Part shown: positions 24,320 through 35,900 of the stretch, one piece after another | Numbering within the stretch: the stretch's first letter is position 1 | Layout: every line of letters begins with the position of its first letter | Assembly (NCBI GenBank): GCA_025506515.1 | Contig: CM046442.1 | Span: 59,567,376 to 59,631,375 of the forward strand | Length of the DNA: 64,000 nucleotides | Direction of reading: 5' to 3' | Source of the DNA: Flaveria trinervia | Taxonomy: Eukaryota; Streptophyta; Magnoliopsida; Asterales; Asteraceae | Position numbers and translations under genes: made by a program | Notes under the pieces: model-generated | The model's database searches: none | Seen by the model: the letters and a program-made list of their open reading frames with translations, nothing else | Told to the model about the DNA's origin: nothing

Positions 24320-27300
24320 TTGAGAGACTTTATAGTGAGACGAGTGCAAATACACAGTACACCATCTTCGATCATCTTCATCATAAACAACCACAAAGTC
24401 TTGTGTGATTCTACTCAATCTATTCTTGTTATCGATTTGGAATCTACAGTTACAACAAAACAAGATTACATGGAAAATCTTTCATGGAGCAAGCTCCATA
24501 ATGTCAGCGGTTATTTAAACCTTGATCTGCCAGAAGTTGAGGGACTAAGAGATATTATTAGATTCATCTCTACAACAAGGGTTGCTTATGCCATCACAGT
24601 TAGACCCACTATCTATGAGAACCTCATAAGGTCTTTCTGGAACTCAGCTGAAGTAATTGAAGCAGATGGTGTTAGAACCTTGACTGGAAGAATTGACAAT
24701 GAACACACTCTGAGCATCACTGAAGATTCAGTTAGAAGATGCTTACATTTTGGTGATGATGCCAATGCACCAATAGAGCTGGATGATGATGAAATAACAA
24801 CATTCTTTACTGAGATTGGTTATGAAGGAGGATATGAAGCTATAAAAATTGTTAAAGGATTAGTGGATCTACCTTGGAGATTCCTAATTCACATGTTTCA
24901 GCACTGCCTATCCAAGAGAAAGACAGGATGGAATGATATTCTAGTCACCACATCCTCAGCAATTTGTGCTCTCTGCTCAAACAGGCCATTCAACATGTCT
25001 GCCTATGTCTTCAATGGCATGATTTCAAACATTCAAAAAGGGAAAAGATACAATTTCTTGATGTATCCAAGATTTATTCAGTGCCTGATAAATGAAGCCT
25101 TTCCAGATATTTCAAATGAGGGACCTGTACTGATATTCATCACTATGATGCATGATCATACAAGTACATAAAGAAGAGGGACCCCATAACTTTTACAGTG
25201 GGGCTCACTCACCTCTTCTTCCATGGATGATTCAGTAGATAAATCAAGAAGTTCAAGCACAAGAACAAGCTGCTGCACAACCATCACCACAACCATCACC
25301 ACAACCAACACCACAACCATCACCACAACTAACACCACAACCAACACGACAACCAACACCACAACCAACACCACAACCAACACCACAACCATCACCACAA
25401 CCAACACCACAACCAACACCACACCATCACCACAACTAACACCACAATCAACACCACAACCAACACCACAACCAACACCACAACCAACACCACAATCATC
25501 ACCACAACCAACATTGCCACCTCATCAATCACCAATACTACCATCTCATCACTCACCATTATCACCATACCAACCTTTGCCAACCCATGATTACACTGCT
25601 GAAGTTGGAGACTCAACTAGCACTTCTAAAGCATCCAAATCATCTTCAGATGTGGAGGATAACCATGCTCAAAAACCTGTAAAGAAAGCAACTTCTGAGA
25701 TTGCTCCCTCAAAGAGCTTTGTTGAATCCAATGTAAACAGTCCTGATGAAAAACACGAACTGGTATCTGAGCTCCTACAAAAGGTGGAAAGGATGGAAAG
25801 GATTTTCAATAGGAGAGCTAGAATCATTGATGACAAGATTCTAGAGCTTGATGAAAAGGAGAATGAATTAAAAGAGCTGAAAGAAAAATATGAAGCTGAA
25901 AGGAAAGAAAAAGAAACAGAGATCGACTATTTAAAAGCTTCACTGAACTATTCTAGAGAAGAAGTTTGTGGACATGTTGACACTCTTGCCATTCAAACCA
26001 TAGCAATGGAAGAACAAGAGAACATTATTGAAGAACAAGCTAAAATCATCTCTAATCTTGAAAATGAATTCATAGCCAAAACAAAAGGATCTCTGAACTT
26101 GAGCTGATAATTGAGATTCAAAGAAGTGCTATGGCTAATGAAAGGAAAGATAAACAAGAAAAGGTTGATAATGATGAGAACCAGTCTGTCTCTGACAATG
26201 AAGAACAAGAAGAAGATACAAGTCAAACAAAGCATGAGGAACAAAGTCTAGAGATGGTGATTTACTCTGGTAAAACAGATGCTACTCACACTGAGAAAGC
26301 TTAATTTAAGAAACTTATTAATGCTTTAGACAGCATTACATCTGAAGAATTCAATGTAGATGATGATTTTTGGGAATTGTGAACAATCCAAGGACTGACT
26401 CTGAACCTATTGTATTCATCCCTCAATCTCCAATTCCTTTGGAGAAAGAGTTGAGCATGCAAATTGTCCCTGTTGTGTCACTAACTGAAGAACAGAAAGA
26501 AGTTATAAGAGAAATGTGTGAAAAGGAAAAAGAAACAAAAAAAGAAACAGAAAAAGAAAAGGAAAAAAGAGAAGGAGGAAATAGAAGTTAATGTTCAAGA
26601 ACAAACCACACCTGAAAAATGTCTGAAGTGATTGAAAAGGATAAAACTTCAAGTCCACAACTTCAAACATACTCAAGAAAGAGGAAATATCTAGCTGGAA
26701 AGGCTAAGGGTAAAAGACCAGTGGTTAAAGAAGAAAGTGTTAAGAAACAAAAAGATGATCCAAGAAGCCTGGCAGCAATAGCTAAATTTCTTGAAGAACA
26801 TGAGCAGGCTGAAGCTAAATTAAAGAAACAAGCTATTACCATTGATCTAGAAGAAGGAGAGATAGCTGGAGGTTATGATGCTACAAAGGATGTTGATAGT
26901 TGAAGAAATGGTGCCAAAGGCTCAAACTGATGATTTAATGATAAAAACTATGTTTTTGATCAATCACGGGTATGATCCAGATGAAGTCTTTGGGATGACC
27001 TATGAAGGAATGAAGGAAGAGGAAGAAAAAGTGAAAAAACTGTTGGATCCAAGTGTTGAAACTGAGTATGAGAAATCATTAGTTCGAAAGGATTTTGTAC
27101 CAAAATTGCCTCCCATGAAGCAATCAACTACAACTAAGTATGAAAGATCTTTTTCAAGGAAGGCTCCTCTGCCTAAACTATCATCTATGAAGAAATCATC
27201 CCCAACTCTTGAACCATTATTTTCTGATCCTTATAGTATGTCAGATAAGGAAATGAAGGACTATCTTTCAAGCCAAGGGTTCACAAGAAGGAAGATTGGG

Positions 27301-28546
27301 AACATGAAAACTAACTCATTAAGGGTTGTAACTCTTCAAATGATTAATGAGAAGAAAGAAAGACTCAAGAGGTTAGAAGAAGAAATATCAAGCAAAAAGC
27401 CAAGATATAGAGTATCTGCTCAAGACATGATGCTGAATCAGAAAGATAAAGAACTATTGGCTCCTGTTCTACACAAGTACCCTGAATGGTTTGCAGAACC
27501 ATCTTAGTTGAAACCACAAGAAGGATTAACCACTACTGAGTTAATCAGAGGGGTGTCTACTCCTAAAGGCAAAGTTAATCAAAAGATAATTGCTTGGAAG
27601 TATGACAGTATGTGGAATATGTCCATGGTAAAAAGGATCTCAGGGCTAGTCCAATTCTTTACAGAGTACTCAGCTCTTGTAAATGCCCTGGAGATTCATG
27701 ATTTAAAAGAACTAGCTGAACTGGAACTCATCAATCATGTAGCTATGTTCAGGGGATACGAATTGAGAACATACTTAAGATGTTCAGAAGAACTGACAAT
27801 TTCAATTCATTAAAGACAATATGCATGAAAAAAGATAAATCCTTTGTTAATCCCCTTGAGAAGAAGAAGAAAATGCAAGCAGAAGAGGTTGTGTTCCCTG
27901 AGTTGAAGGTGAAACCAATAGAATCATTAAAGAGGAAAATGATGTCTGGTACTCACTCCTCCACACCCATCTCAAATGTGTACTATGATGAGAAAAGTTA
28001 TGAGATGGTGATTGAAAGGAAGTGGGGAGGAAAGGAGGGAGCTGAAATAAGATTATTTAGTGGATATGAAGTAAGACGACTTGATGAATCATACATCCAC
28101 TACATATATACTAGACACTTCAGGGAAATAAACAATAAATTGGGTGAACTAGATATGCACTTCTTTCTAAAGTTCATCAAGTTGCTAAAACTGGCTTATG
28201 ATTGGATAAGTGCTAAAAGAGACAAAAGAAAGAAAAAGAAGACACCATTGCAACTTGGAGTATTGTCAAACTTGAGGTAGATGTGGGGGGGAGCTTACTG
28301 ATTCATAGAGATGGTCTTTCTATGATTTCCATTTGGGAGCCTATTTCACTGAAGAAGTTAGCAATGAAAGCCATCTACAACATGAGCAAAATGAAGATAC
28401 ATGTGCTAAGTAGAGACAGGATGTCAGAAGCAACAGATTTTGTGAACATGATCAAAGCTATCCCGGATCCAACTAAAGTTGCATTCTTATTACCTCCAGA
28501 AGACCCAGCAGAATCCTCACAACATCAATCACCTCCCAAACATTGA
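24320..28546 (+). pseudogene. Element A accessory ORF 3' of pol, broken
   Basis: Open from 24320, with a likely start at ATG 24470 (MENLSWSKLHNVSGYL). The N-terminal domain shows RPTIYENLIRSFW at residues 45-57 and LMYPRFIQCLI near 25060, both shared with B and C. Then come a Pro/Gln/Thr repeat (25270-25510), a Lys/Glu coiled coil (25740-26100, ILELDEKENELKELKEKYEA) and basic stretches. Two helical units follow, FLINHGYDPDEVFGMTYEGM (about 26955) and YLSSQGFTRRKIGNMKTNSL (about 27250). The C-terminal region reads IAWKYDSMWNMSMVKRI and ends PPKH at 28543. At least seven frame segments. No clear hydrophobic membrane segment. Family not recognised with confidence. Confidence 0.72.
25270..25512 (+). 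repeat. 12-bp tandem repeat in the A accessory ORF
   Basis: About 20 copies of CAACCAACACCA and close variants (CAACCATCACCA). In one frame they read as a Gln-Pro-Thr-Pro/Ser-Pro linker, in another as poly-Thr with Asn/Ile. The open frame switches between these inside the array, so a single-base change has shifted it. Confidence 0.85.
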
Positions 28547-28569
28547 AGAAAACTAGGTTGTATAATCCT

Positions 28570-28581
28570 TAGGGGGAGTAT
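28570..28581 (+). other. Polypurine tract of element A
   Basis: TTAGGGGGAGTA lies directly before the 3' LTR, the position where plus-strand synthesis is primed. The same 12-mer occurs at 10764. Confidence 0.8.
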
Positions 28582-29292
28582 TATTGCACCCTAAAAGGAT
28601 CATACATGCTAACTCAATGGGTGATTTGATGATTGCTTTGCTGGAATCCCTTTAAGTCCAAGAATAAATGCAGATGAAGATTCTGCTAAGAAAAAGAACA
28701 AAGGTTGTCTTCCGCATTTGCCAATGCGGAAGACATAAAGCAAATACGGACAAGTATTTGTTCTTCCGTATTGACAAATGCGGAAGACTAAAAGTTAATG
28801 CGGACAAGACTTTACTCATCCGCATTTGTCAAATGCGGATGACCGAACAAATGTGCATAAGTATTTGTTCATCCGCATTAACCAATGTGGATGACCAACA
28901 TACTAATACGGATGATCAAGTGAAGAAATGTTGATCAAGTTAACTCATCCGCATTTGTCAATGCGGATGAACAAGCAAAGATGCGGATCAAGACTTAGAC
29001 TAGTTCTGATGTAATAGGTCAGGGATAGTTTAGTTATTTTGTAACAGGCATCTTGTCTACCTATAAATAGAATAGATAACCTCGTACCTACGGTGACGAC
29101 AGATAGACATAGAGAATATTTGTTGTAATTATTCTCTGTAATTGATCAACTTTCATATATACAATACAAAAGCATTTATGAGTAATTTTCTTGCATTGAA
29201 TGTTCTTTGATTGTTTGTTTCTGCCATTCATCACTGACTTGATTACCATATTCGATTCACAGTAAGAATCTCAATCTTACTCAACTCAGTCA
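28582..29292 (+). mobile_element. Element A 3' LTR
   Basis: Starts TATTGCACCC (the 5' LTR has TGTTGCACCC, so the terminal TG has decayed here) and ends CTCAGTCA. TATAAATAG lies at 29062. It has the same hairpin array as the 5' LTR plus one extra unit near 28890. Followed by the target duplication AACTA. Confidence 0.92.
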
Positions 29293-29297
29293 AACTA

Positions 29298-30020
29298 TGT
29301 GTGTATCTACAGTGTGCGATTTTGGCTAACTCATAAGGGTTCATACACACAGTAAGTGTTCAGTCCCGTTGACTGCTCCAATAACGTGTGATTTCCAAAT
29401 TACTGTGTTATATAGCGTGCGATCTTGGCAAACCCATAAGAGTTCACACACATAGGCGGAGTCTGTCCTAGTGACCACTCCATACGTGCGATATGTGCGA
29501 TACGTTCAATATGTGCGATATGTGCGATACGTGCGATATCTGCGATATGTGTGATATGTGCGGAATGTGCGGAATGTGCGGAATGTGCGGAATGTACCAA
29601 ACGAATGATGATGAAGATAATAAGGATTACCTTGATGTATGTATGATGTGTGATCATGTGCGATAGTAATGGAAATGTTTTTAAGGAATGGAAGGTAATG
29701 CAATGTTTCTATGAAACTAGAACTCACTCAGCAACGCTGACTTTTTATGCATTTTTCCAGTTGGCAGGTGAGCATTGCTGAGGATGACGCGGGGCAGCTA
29801 CTTGGCATTTTGGATGGCATTCTTTTGTAATGTTTTTGCATTGTAATGCGAACGAATGATGTTTCGAAATGAATGATTGTATAACTTGCAAAAGAATTTA
29901 TAATGAAATGAAAAGTTATTTTAATGTTCCGTTGCGATGTTTTATTAAAGTTAAATGTAATTATATGTTTTATGTGCAATGATTGACTAGTTGTGAGCGT
30001 CCTGGGGACGGGGGCTTACA
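29298..30020 (+). mobile_element. L2: right part of the solo gypsy LTR
   Basis: Resumes the sequence interrupted at 2251. It contains AACTCACTCAGCAACGCTGAC (about 29721) and ends GGGGACGGGGGCTTACA, matching the right end of the intact LTR at 61730. Confidence 0.82.
29485..29597 (+). repeat. 9-bp tandem repeat in L2
   Basis: About 12 copies of ATGTGCGAT, drifting to ATACGTGCG and then to ATGTGCGGA. The 9-bp length keeps the same open frame in this tract, but no gene is implied. Confidence 0.85.
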
Positions 30021-30705
30021 ATCTCTGTGATTGACCATATGTATGGGATCCTTGTTGCTTGCCCTAGGTACTGGAGTCAGCTTCGTGCATAATGTTTGGG
30101 GTCTATTGATAAGACCTCGGGCCCAGTAACCAGCTTCGTGCATAATGTTCGGGGTATAGCACATGGCATTGGACCGGATTGTAAGTAAGAAAGATGACAA
30201 ATGTACGAAAGATAAGTAAGGAAGACTATGAATGAAAGCAAGTGATAATGATGGCATACACTGAACGAAAGATAATGAATAGTGATGGAAGATGATAATA
30301 AATTATCTATTTGTACGTATGATGTATGATCGCGTATGAGAGTAAAGTACGATTTTAAATGGAAGTAAAAGTAATTTATTTTATAAAAGTAGAACTCACT
30401 CAGCAGCGCTGACTTTTATATATTTTCTAGTTGGTAGGTGATTGTTGCTGAGGATGGCACGGGGCAGCTACTTGGCATTTTTAGGATGGCATCTATTTGT
30501 ATAACTATGATGTTTTTGTGATGCAATGCAAACAATAGTATTTTGTAACCGTTAACAATGATGTATCATTTTGCAAAATCAATCATTAATATATGAAATG
30601 GTATTAAGTTATTCCGCTGCGATGTTTTCATAGATGTAAATGTATATTTTACATTTTATGTGAGATGATTGTCCAACTGTGAGTGTCCTAGGTTTGAGGC
30701 CTTAC
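30021..30705 (+). mobile_element. L1: right part of the old gypsy LTR
   Basis: Picks up at ATCTCTGTGATTGACC exactly where the left fragment stopped at 575, then follows the same blocks as 60970-61730, including two GGAGTCAGCTTCGTGCATAATGTT-like units and AACTCACTCAGCAGCGCTGAC at 30393. The end is eroded (GAGGCCTTACG instead of GGCCTTACA). Confidence 0.78.
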
Positions 30706-31954
30706 GTCACAGCTGCCATCAACCACCGACTCACACCACAATAATTATTGCCACCCAAACAGCACTAACATCACCACTGACAAGCTTAGCCCACACAACC
30801 ACCATCACCTCCACTGCTATCACTACCGTAACCCTATCACTTAAAAACCCTACCATGAACCCAAAACATCTTGACCTCTTTCAAAAAGTTATCATCAAAT
30901 CTACTCCCACAGGCACAACCATCCTCTCATCATTGCCTTGACATCAACAAAACCATCACCTCGGTTGTCAACCCCTATCATCGCCTTTGGAACCTACTGA
31001 ACCATCACTATCGCCATTAATTTACACCATCAAATTCATGTTACAAGATAAACCACCATTGCCATAAGATTTAGAAGACAGAAAGGAGCAAGACAAGGGC
31101 GACCACTCATCTACACTAGGGGCTGGCCACCCATGGATGGCTGGAAATTGGGGGGAAATTGTCGTCTTTCTATCTCACTTTCTCTCTTATAAAACCCTTA
31201 AATGAAGGGGAAAATGAGTTTATAGGTTGGTTTTTATAGGTTAGTTAGATGGGTACAAACCCACATTAGTTCTTACTCTCATTTAAAATTGTTTCATGTT
31301 ACATTTTCGAAATTTATTTTAAGAGAAAATTTAACATTAATTGTTATTATTATTGGAATATATAATTTGTCAAATTTAGACTAAATTGAAAATTAACTGA
31401 GTTTGGACGTGTTAATGTCACGAGTTTAACATCTTTAACTATTTAAGCATTTTCTCGTGATAATATTATAAATTTAATATTAGTAATATATGTATTTAGG
31501 TTTCATATTATTATCCAAGCTTAGAATTACTGAACTGAGCTTCAAATTAACCTGAATCTCTTAAATACTTTTTAAGTATGTTGAATTTCAAGGTTATCAC
31601 ATCATATCCCTAGAAGACTCACGTTAGAAAAACTATGCAAGAATCATAATAAGCTATACGAAAAGGCTATCTTGAGGAATAGACAAAAATAATCCAATGG
31701 TTTGTACCTATCATTTAGTTTCAGGCATCACAAGTTGTATTAAAATATATATTTTTTGTTTGGGTAAACTAATTACTTATTACTATTACATGCATAGTTT
31801 TCTTTGTTTAATATTTAATCGACACAACCAACCCCTTTTGTTAGGGTGTGATGGTCAAGAACTTGAGAGATATGACTATGTCATGCAAAATGATGATTTT
31901 TTTGGTAGGTCAAGTTAAGCCCACCAATTACTGAACTGTAGTATCGAACTCAAA
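30706..31954 (+). other. Non-genic stretch
   Basis: About 30706-31000 is pyrimidine-rich with ACCACCATCACC-like runs. 31000-31250 includes a GGCTGGCCACCCATGGATGGCTGG patch and TATAAAACC. The rest is AT-rich. It may be eroded LTR sequence of another family. I see no supportable gene; the ORFs here lack family features. Confidence 0.5.
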
Positions 31955-32640
31955 ATCCGATATATGGTTAGAAGCCATGGGAACAAATATGCAATCCATG
32001 TATGACAACGAAGTCTGGGACCTAATTAATCTATCATCTAATAGTAAAATAAATGGGGTTGCAAGCTGAAAACTTATATGGATGGCAATATGCATACTTT
32101 TAATGATAGGCTTGTTACAAAAAGTATATACTCAAACTTACGTTGTTGGTTATGAGGAAAACTTTTTGATGATAGTCATGTTTAAGTCAATCAAAATTCT
32201 ATTATGTCTTAGAAGTATGGTAGATGGTTGTCTTAACGACTTTAGAAAAAGCATCTTAGGGTAGGTGTCTAGTGGCTCCACTAAAGGTTTTGTCAATTCA
32301 AAAAATCTTGACAACGTATGTAAGCTTCAGAATTTATCTTTGGATAAAAGCAAGAATCTCAAAGTTGGAATCTTTGTTATAACGAGTAAATCAAACAAAG
32401 AATTGGTTTTATCAAAAGTGATGATGAACTATGTGTTTACATGAAGACAAATGGAAGCACCATCGCATTCTTATTATTATATGTAGATGACGACATATTG
32501 CTTGGTGGAAATGATATTCAAACTTTGCAATAAGTGAAGTCTGGCTTCCAAATTGTTTCACAATAAATGATCTTAGTGAAGCTGCCTACATTCTGAAAAT
32601 AAAAATCTATAGAGATATAGCAGGGCGGGTGATAGGTTTA
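31955..32640 (+). pseudogene. Decayed Ty1-copia reverse transcriptase relic
   Basis: Short pieces in shifting frames match the order of a copia RT: an N-terminal IWLEAMGTNMQSMYDNEVW piece (about 31958-32020), FIKSDDELCVYMK (about 32408-32446), and LLYVDD with the active-site box at 32480-32491, followed by an LGEAAYIL-like remnant across a frame change near 32575. Linking regions are deleted or unrecognisable. It is much older than A, B or C and of a different copia lineage, judging by the N-terminal motif. No LTRs identified. Confidence 0.72.
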
Positions 32641-32977
32641 TGTTAGAGAGCACACAATGAAAGTTTTCATTATACATGTATGAATAAACTTTAAGTGATT
32701 TTTATATGTTGCGATAATTTTGCGTTCTAATTTTTATAATATAAATAATTAGTGCATTGAATATAATTACAAAAGATATTGTTAAACTACACAATATATT
32801 TCTCTAAATAAAACAAATTTTGAGGTTTTATGCACTTTGAAAACACTTGAGATCTTTTTGTCAGTTTGACACATTTTCATATTAGTTAACTTTTTATATC
32901 ATTCAGATGAATGCAGTTTAGCCAAACCGGTCCATTTAGCCAGAAATAGATTGCCTTTAGAAAAAAATAAAGGCTTC

Positions 32978-35900
32978 TTAAGCATTACAAAAATCTAATA
33001 GTAGCTGCTCCATGATTATCCTTGATGAAACACTATCAACTCTAAATGCTCTCATTTCTTCACCTAGACCTGCACCATAATTTGCCTTTCTCAAAACTAT
33101 ATTGTTGTTTATAATGGATAATTTTACTGGCATCATACATGATAATGGGGTGTGCTAGTATCAATAGAGAAAAAAACTTAAACACAACATCATGAAAATA
33201 AGAGTGTTTTAGGTGTTTGTAGTGAGTTAGAAAAAAGAGAGTGTTGATGTGAAAGAGAAAGAATGAGTGGAAGTTCATAGCGGAGAATGACCTCAAATTA
33301 ATAGTATGAGAGAGGAGGGAGGGAAGGAGAGAGAAGGGAGGGATGGAAAGAGAAGGGAGAATGTTGTTTTTTAGGATAGGAAAGAGATTAATGAGTATGA
33401 CAACAGAGTAAGTGAGTGGTGCAAGTGTTATATTTACGTTATTGGTCCAACAAGTTTAGTTAACTAGTTCGGTCCTTGATCCCTTCTTACAACAAAAAAA
33501 ACATACAAGCTAGGCTAAAAAGTATTTTCAATAATGAGATAAAAATACTCCAACCTGGTTGATACAATGCATGAAGCGGTAGACGCGAAGCATGATTATC
33601 TAGGAAACGAAGTAGGTCCTTCATGAGATCCTCAGATTCAGCAGAGATCAACATTTCCTTACATATATTGAAGTATAAACATAAGGAACAAAAGTTTATT
33701 CAGCAGAGATCAACATTTCCTCACATATATTGAAGTATAAACATAAGGAATAAAAGTTTATTCAATGAGTTTACTATGCCACTAGTGTTAAAGAATACAC
33801 AAGATCCTTGATATGATCACTCTTTTACTATTTTGGTAACCAAGTTTGGCCTCTGATATGTAACTATTTGAAGGGTCAAGATATCAAACAATCAGATAAC
33901 TGATGAAGATATTAACTCTCATTTCACAAAACACGTCTTCTTATTCTTTTTATAAAAATACCTTTTGGTCATTTTATGTATTGACTCATAAAAAACCAAA
34001 ATACTCCAAAACACCTAAATAATTGATATTTGATTCCTTAAACTTTAAAAATAAGAAGCACATGGAAACACTATTTCGAGTGTGTTTTATGGGCTATATT
34101 ATAATTGACATAATAACTATTAACATGCACATCCAAACGCCTCTTAAGTATGTTGTTCTTTGAGGACAATTATAAGGAAACAAAAACGAGTCTCCTAACC
34201 TTAAAGTTCTTGTGATGACTGTAACCCGAGATAATTATGAGCAACCTTAGTTTCTCCAACTCTGCACACAAAGAAAAATAATAGATAGCCCATATATACT
34301 GAATACCCAATCCTTGTCGGTGATAACATTATCTATTATTCTATAATCACTAGAAAACACACTCCAAACATCAATTAGTTAAAAAGATACTCACGCTGGA
34401 AGAGAATGATCTCTTGAATTGAAGTCTCATTATGGGCTAGAAGTCGAGAAATATTCCCAACCATACTAATCCCTACAGCCAATCTGGACTCACCAATATC
34501 GGTATTACCTGCTTTTAAAATGCCCAAAAAAAAGCCAAATAAAACAATTATTTCTAGTGAATTTACTCATTGAGCTTACTTGTTCATATCTTTTTTTCAA
34601 GTTTAATATGTGATATATTATCATGGCAAGAATCTATTATTGCATGAACATAAAATAAATTTCGATAGTTATATTAATTATAAAGCAAAGTATTATTTAC
34701 AACTAAAGATATAACATATTCCCACCGATTCTCGACCACTTCTGAAGTCTTTCTGCAAGATTTGTCCAACACTAAGATGGGATACATCTTGCATTTTAGA
34801 TCTCACTACAAACAAGAGACAATTGCATTAGAAGTAGTCATCACTATTTTTAACAAAAGATTAAAAAAACATGAACTAAGAAACATAAAAAAGTTAAATG
34901 AAACATGTAATTAAGTAATTAATAGACAGCTTACAAATGTGGTAAAGCCCATAGCATCCAAATCGACCAGCCCCATTAAGTAATAGGGTTGACATGTATT
35001 TATCTACAAGAGTACACTGCGGACTAGTCAGATTTTCAGTATCCAAGAGGATACCTGCTAGCTGCAAGAACAATAGATAAATGAAATACAAACACAGAAT
35101 TGGTTAAATAATTCTCGAGCAAAACCTATATCCATCATGGAAAAAAGGATATGTTAATGTATTATTTTTGATAAATATCATCTTAAAATAACCACGATTG
35201 ATCATTTCTCCCACAAGTTACAAGAGCTTGTAATTTGTGTCATGAATTTAATTAGGTCCTGAATTTGCATCTATTAAATCATTGTTTAATCCTATATGTT
35301 AGATCTGAATATATATTTGATGTTTTCTGGGTTTTCACCATTTCGACGTTCACGCGTAACATACTTAGAGCATTCATAGTATGTTCTTTATTTTTTAATA
35401 TGTAACTTGTATTATAGGAGATGATCGTAAGTGATTACTAGTGGAGGAGAGATAATATAACCATTCATTATATTTAAGTAAAAACTGTTTAATACGCATA
35501 ATTATTTAATATTATTTATAATGGTTGTGACCATAAAATAAAGAAAAGATATGAAAAATGTATAAATATATTAATTTATTGGAAAAAGGAAAGAAAAAAT
35601 AATTTTTTGTAATATAATTATAAAGATATGAATAGGGAAGCTAATAGAAGAAATGGCACCAATCCATTCAATATGGTTTTAAAAAGCAATCCTAAATTAA
35701 ACAAAATTGTAAATAAGGCAGCATAGTATTAGACTTAACAATATGAATTCATTAATATAAGTAACTGGATTTACTATGTATAATTATGTAGTTTACAAAA
35801 GAAAAACATCTACAGTACTCTTTTTCTATTGGTTGGACTTTCTTTTTCTTTTCATGTTATTTTTTTGCACTACAATGCTTTTGTTCACCTACAATTATTG

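Larger units (their letters stand above)
2252..29292 (+). mobile_element. Element A: nested Sirevirus-like Ty1-copia element
   Basis: The element is bounded by two LTRs (2252-2937 and 28582-29292) and flanked by a perfect 5-bp duplication AACTA at 2247-2251 and 29293-29297. Gene order is gag, protease, integrase, reverse transcriptase, RNase H, a spacer and a large accessory ORF. This is the copia order with the extra 3' ORF typical of the Sirevirus lineage. Element B sits in the spacer at 10874-23475; without it A is about 14.4 kb. By eye the LTRs differ at several percent, mostly transitions, and the coding frames have many stops and shifts, so it is an old, dead copy. It is inserted in LTR L2. 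Confidence 0.93.

Noticed and set aside
25156..25616. Minus-strand Val/Leu-rich ORFs resembling membrane segments
   Set aside because: They are the reverse reading of the 12-bp CAACCAACACCA repeat in the accessory ORF of A.
31697..32264. Two short plus-strand ORFs
   Set aside because: They lie beside or within the decayed copia RT relic and show no family features of their own.
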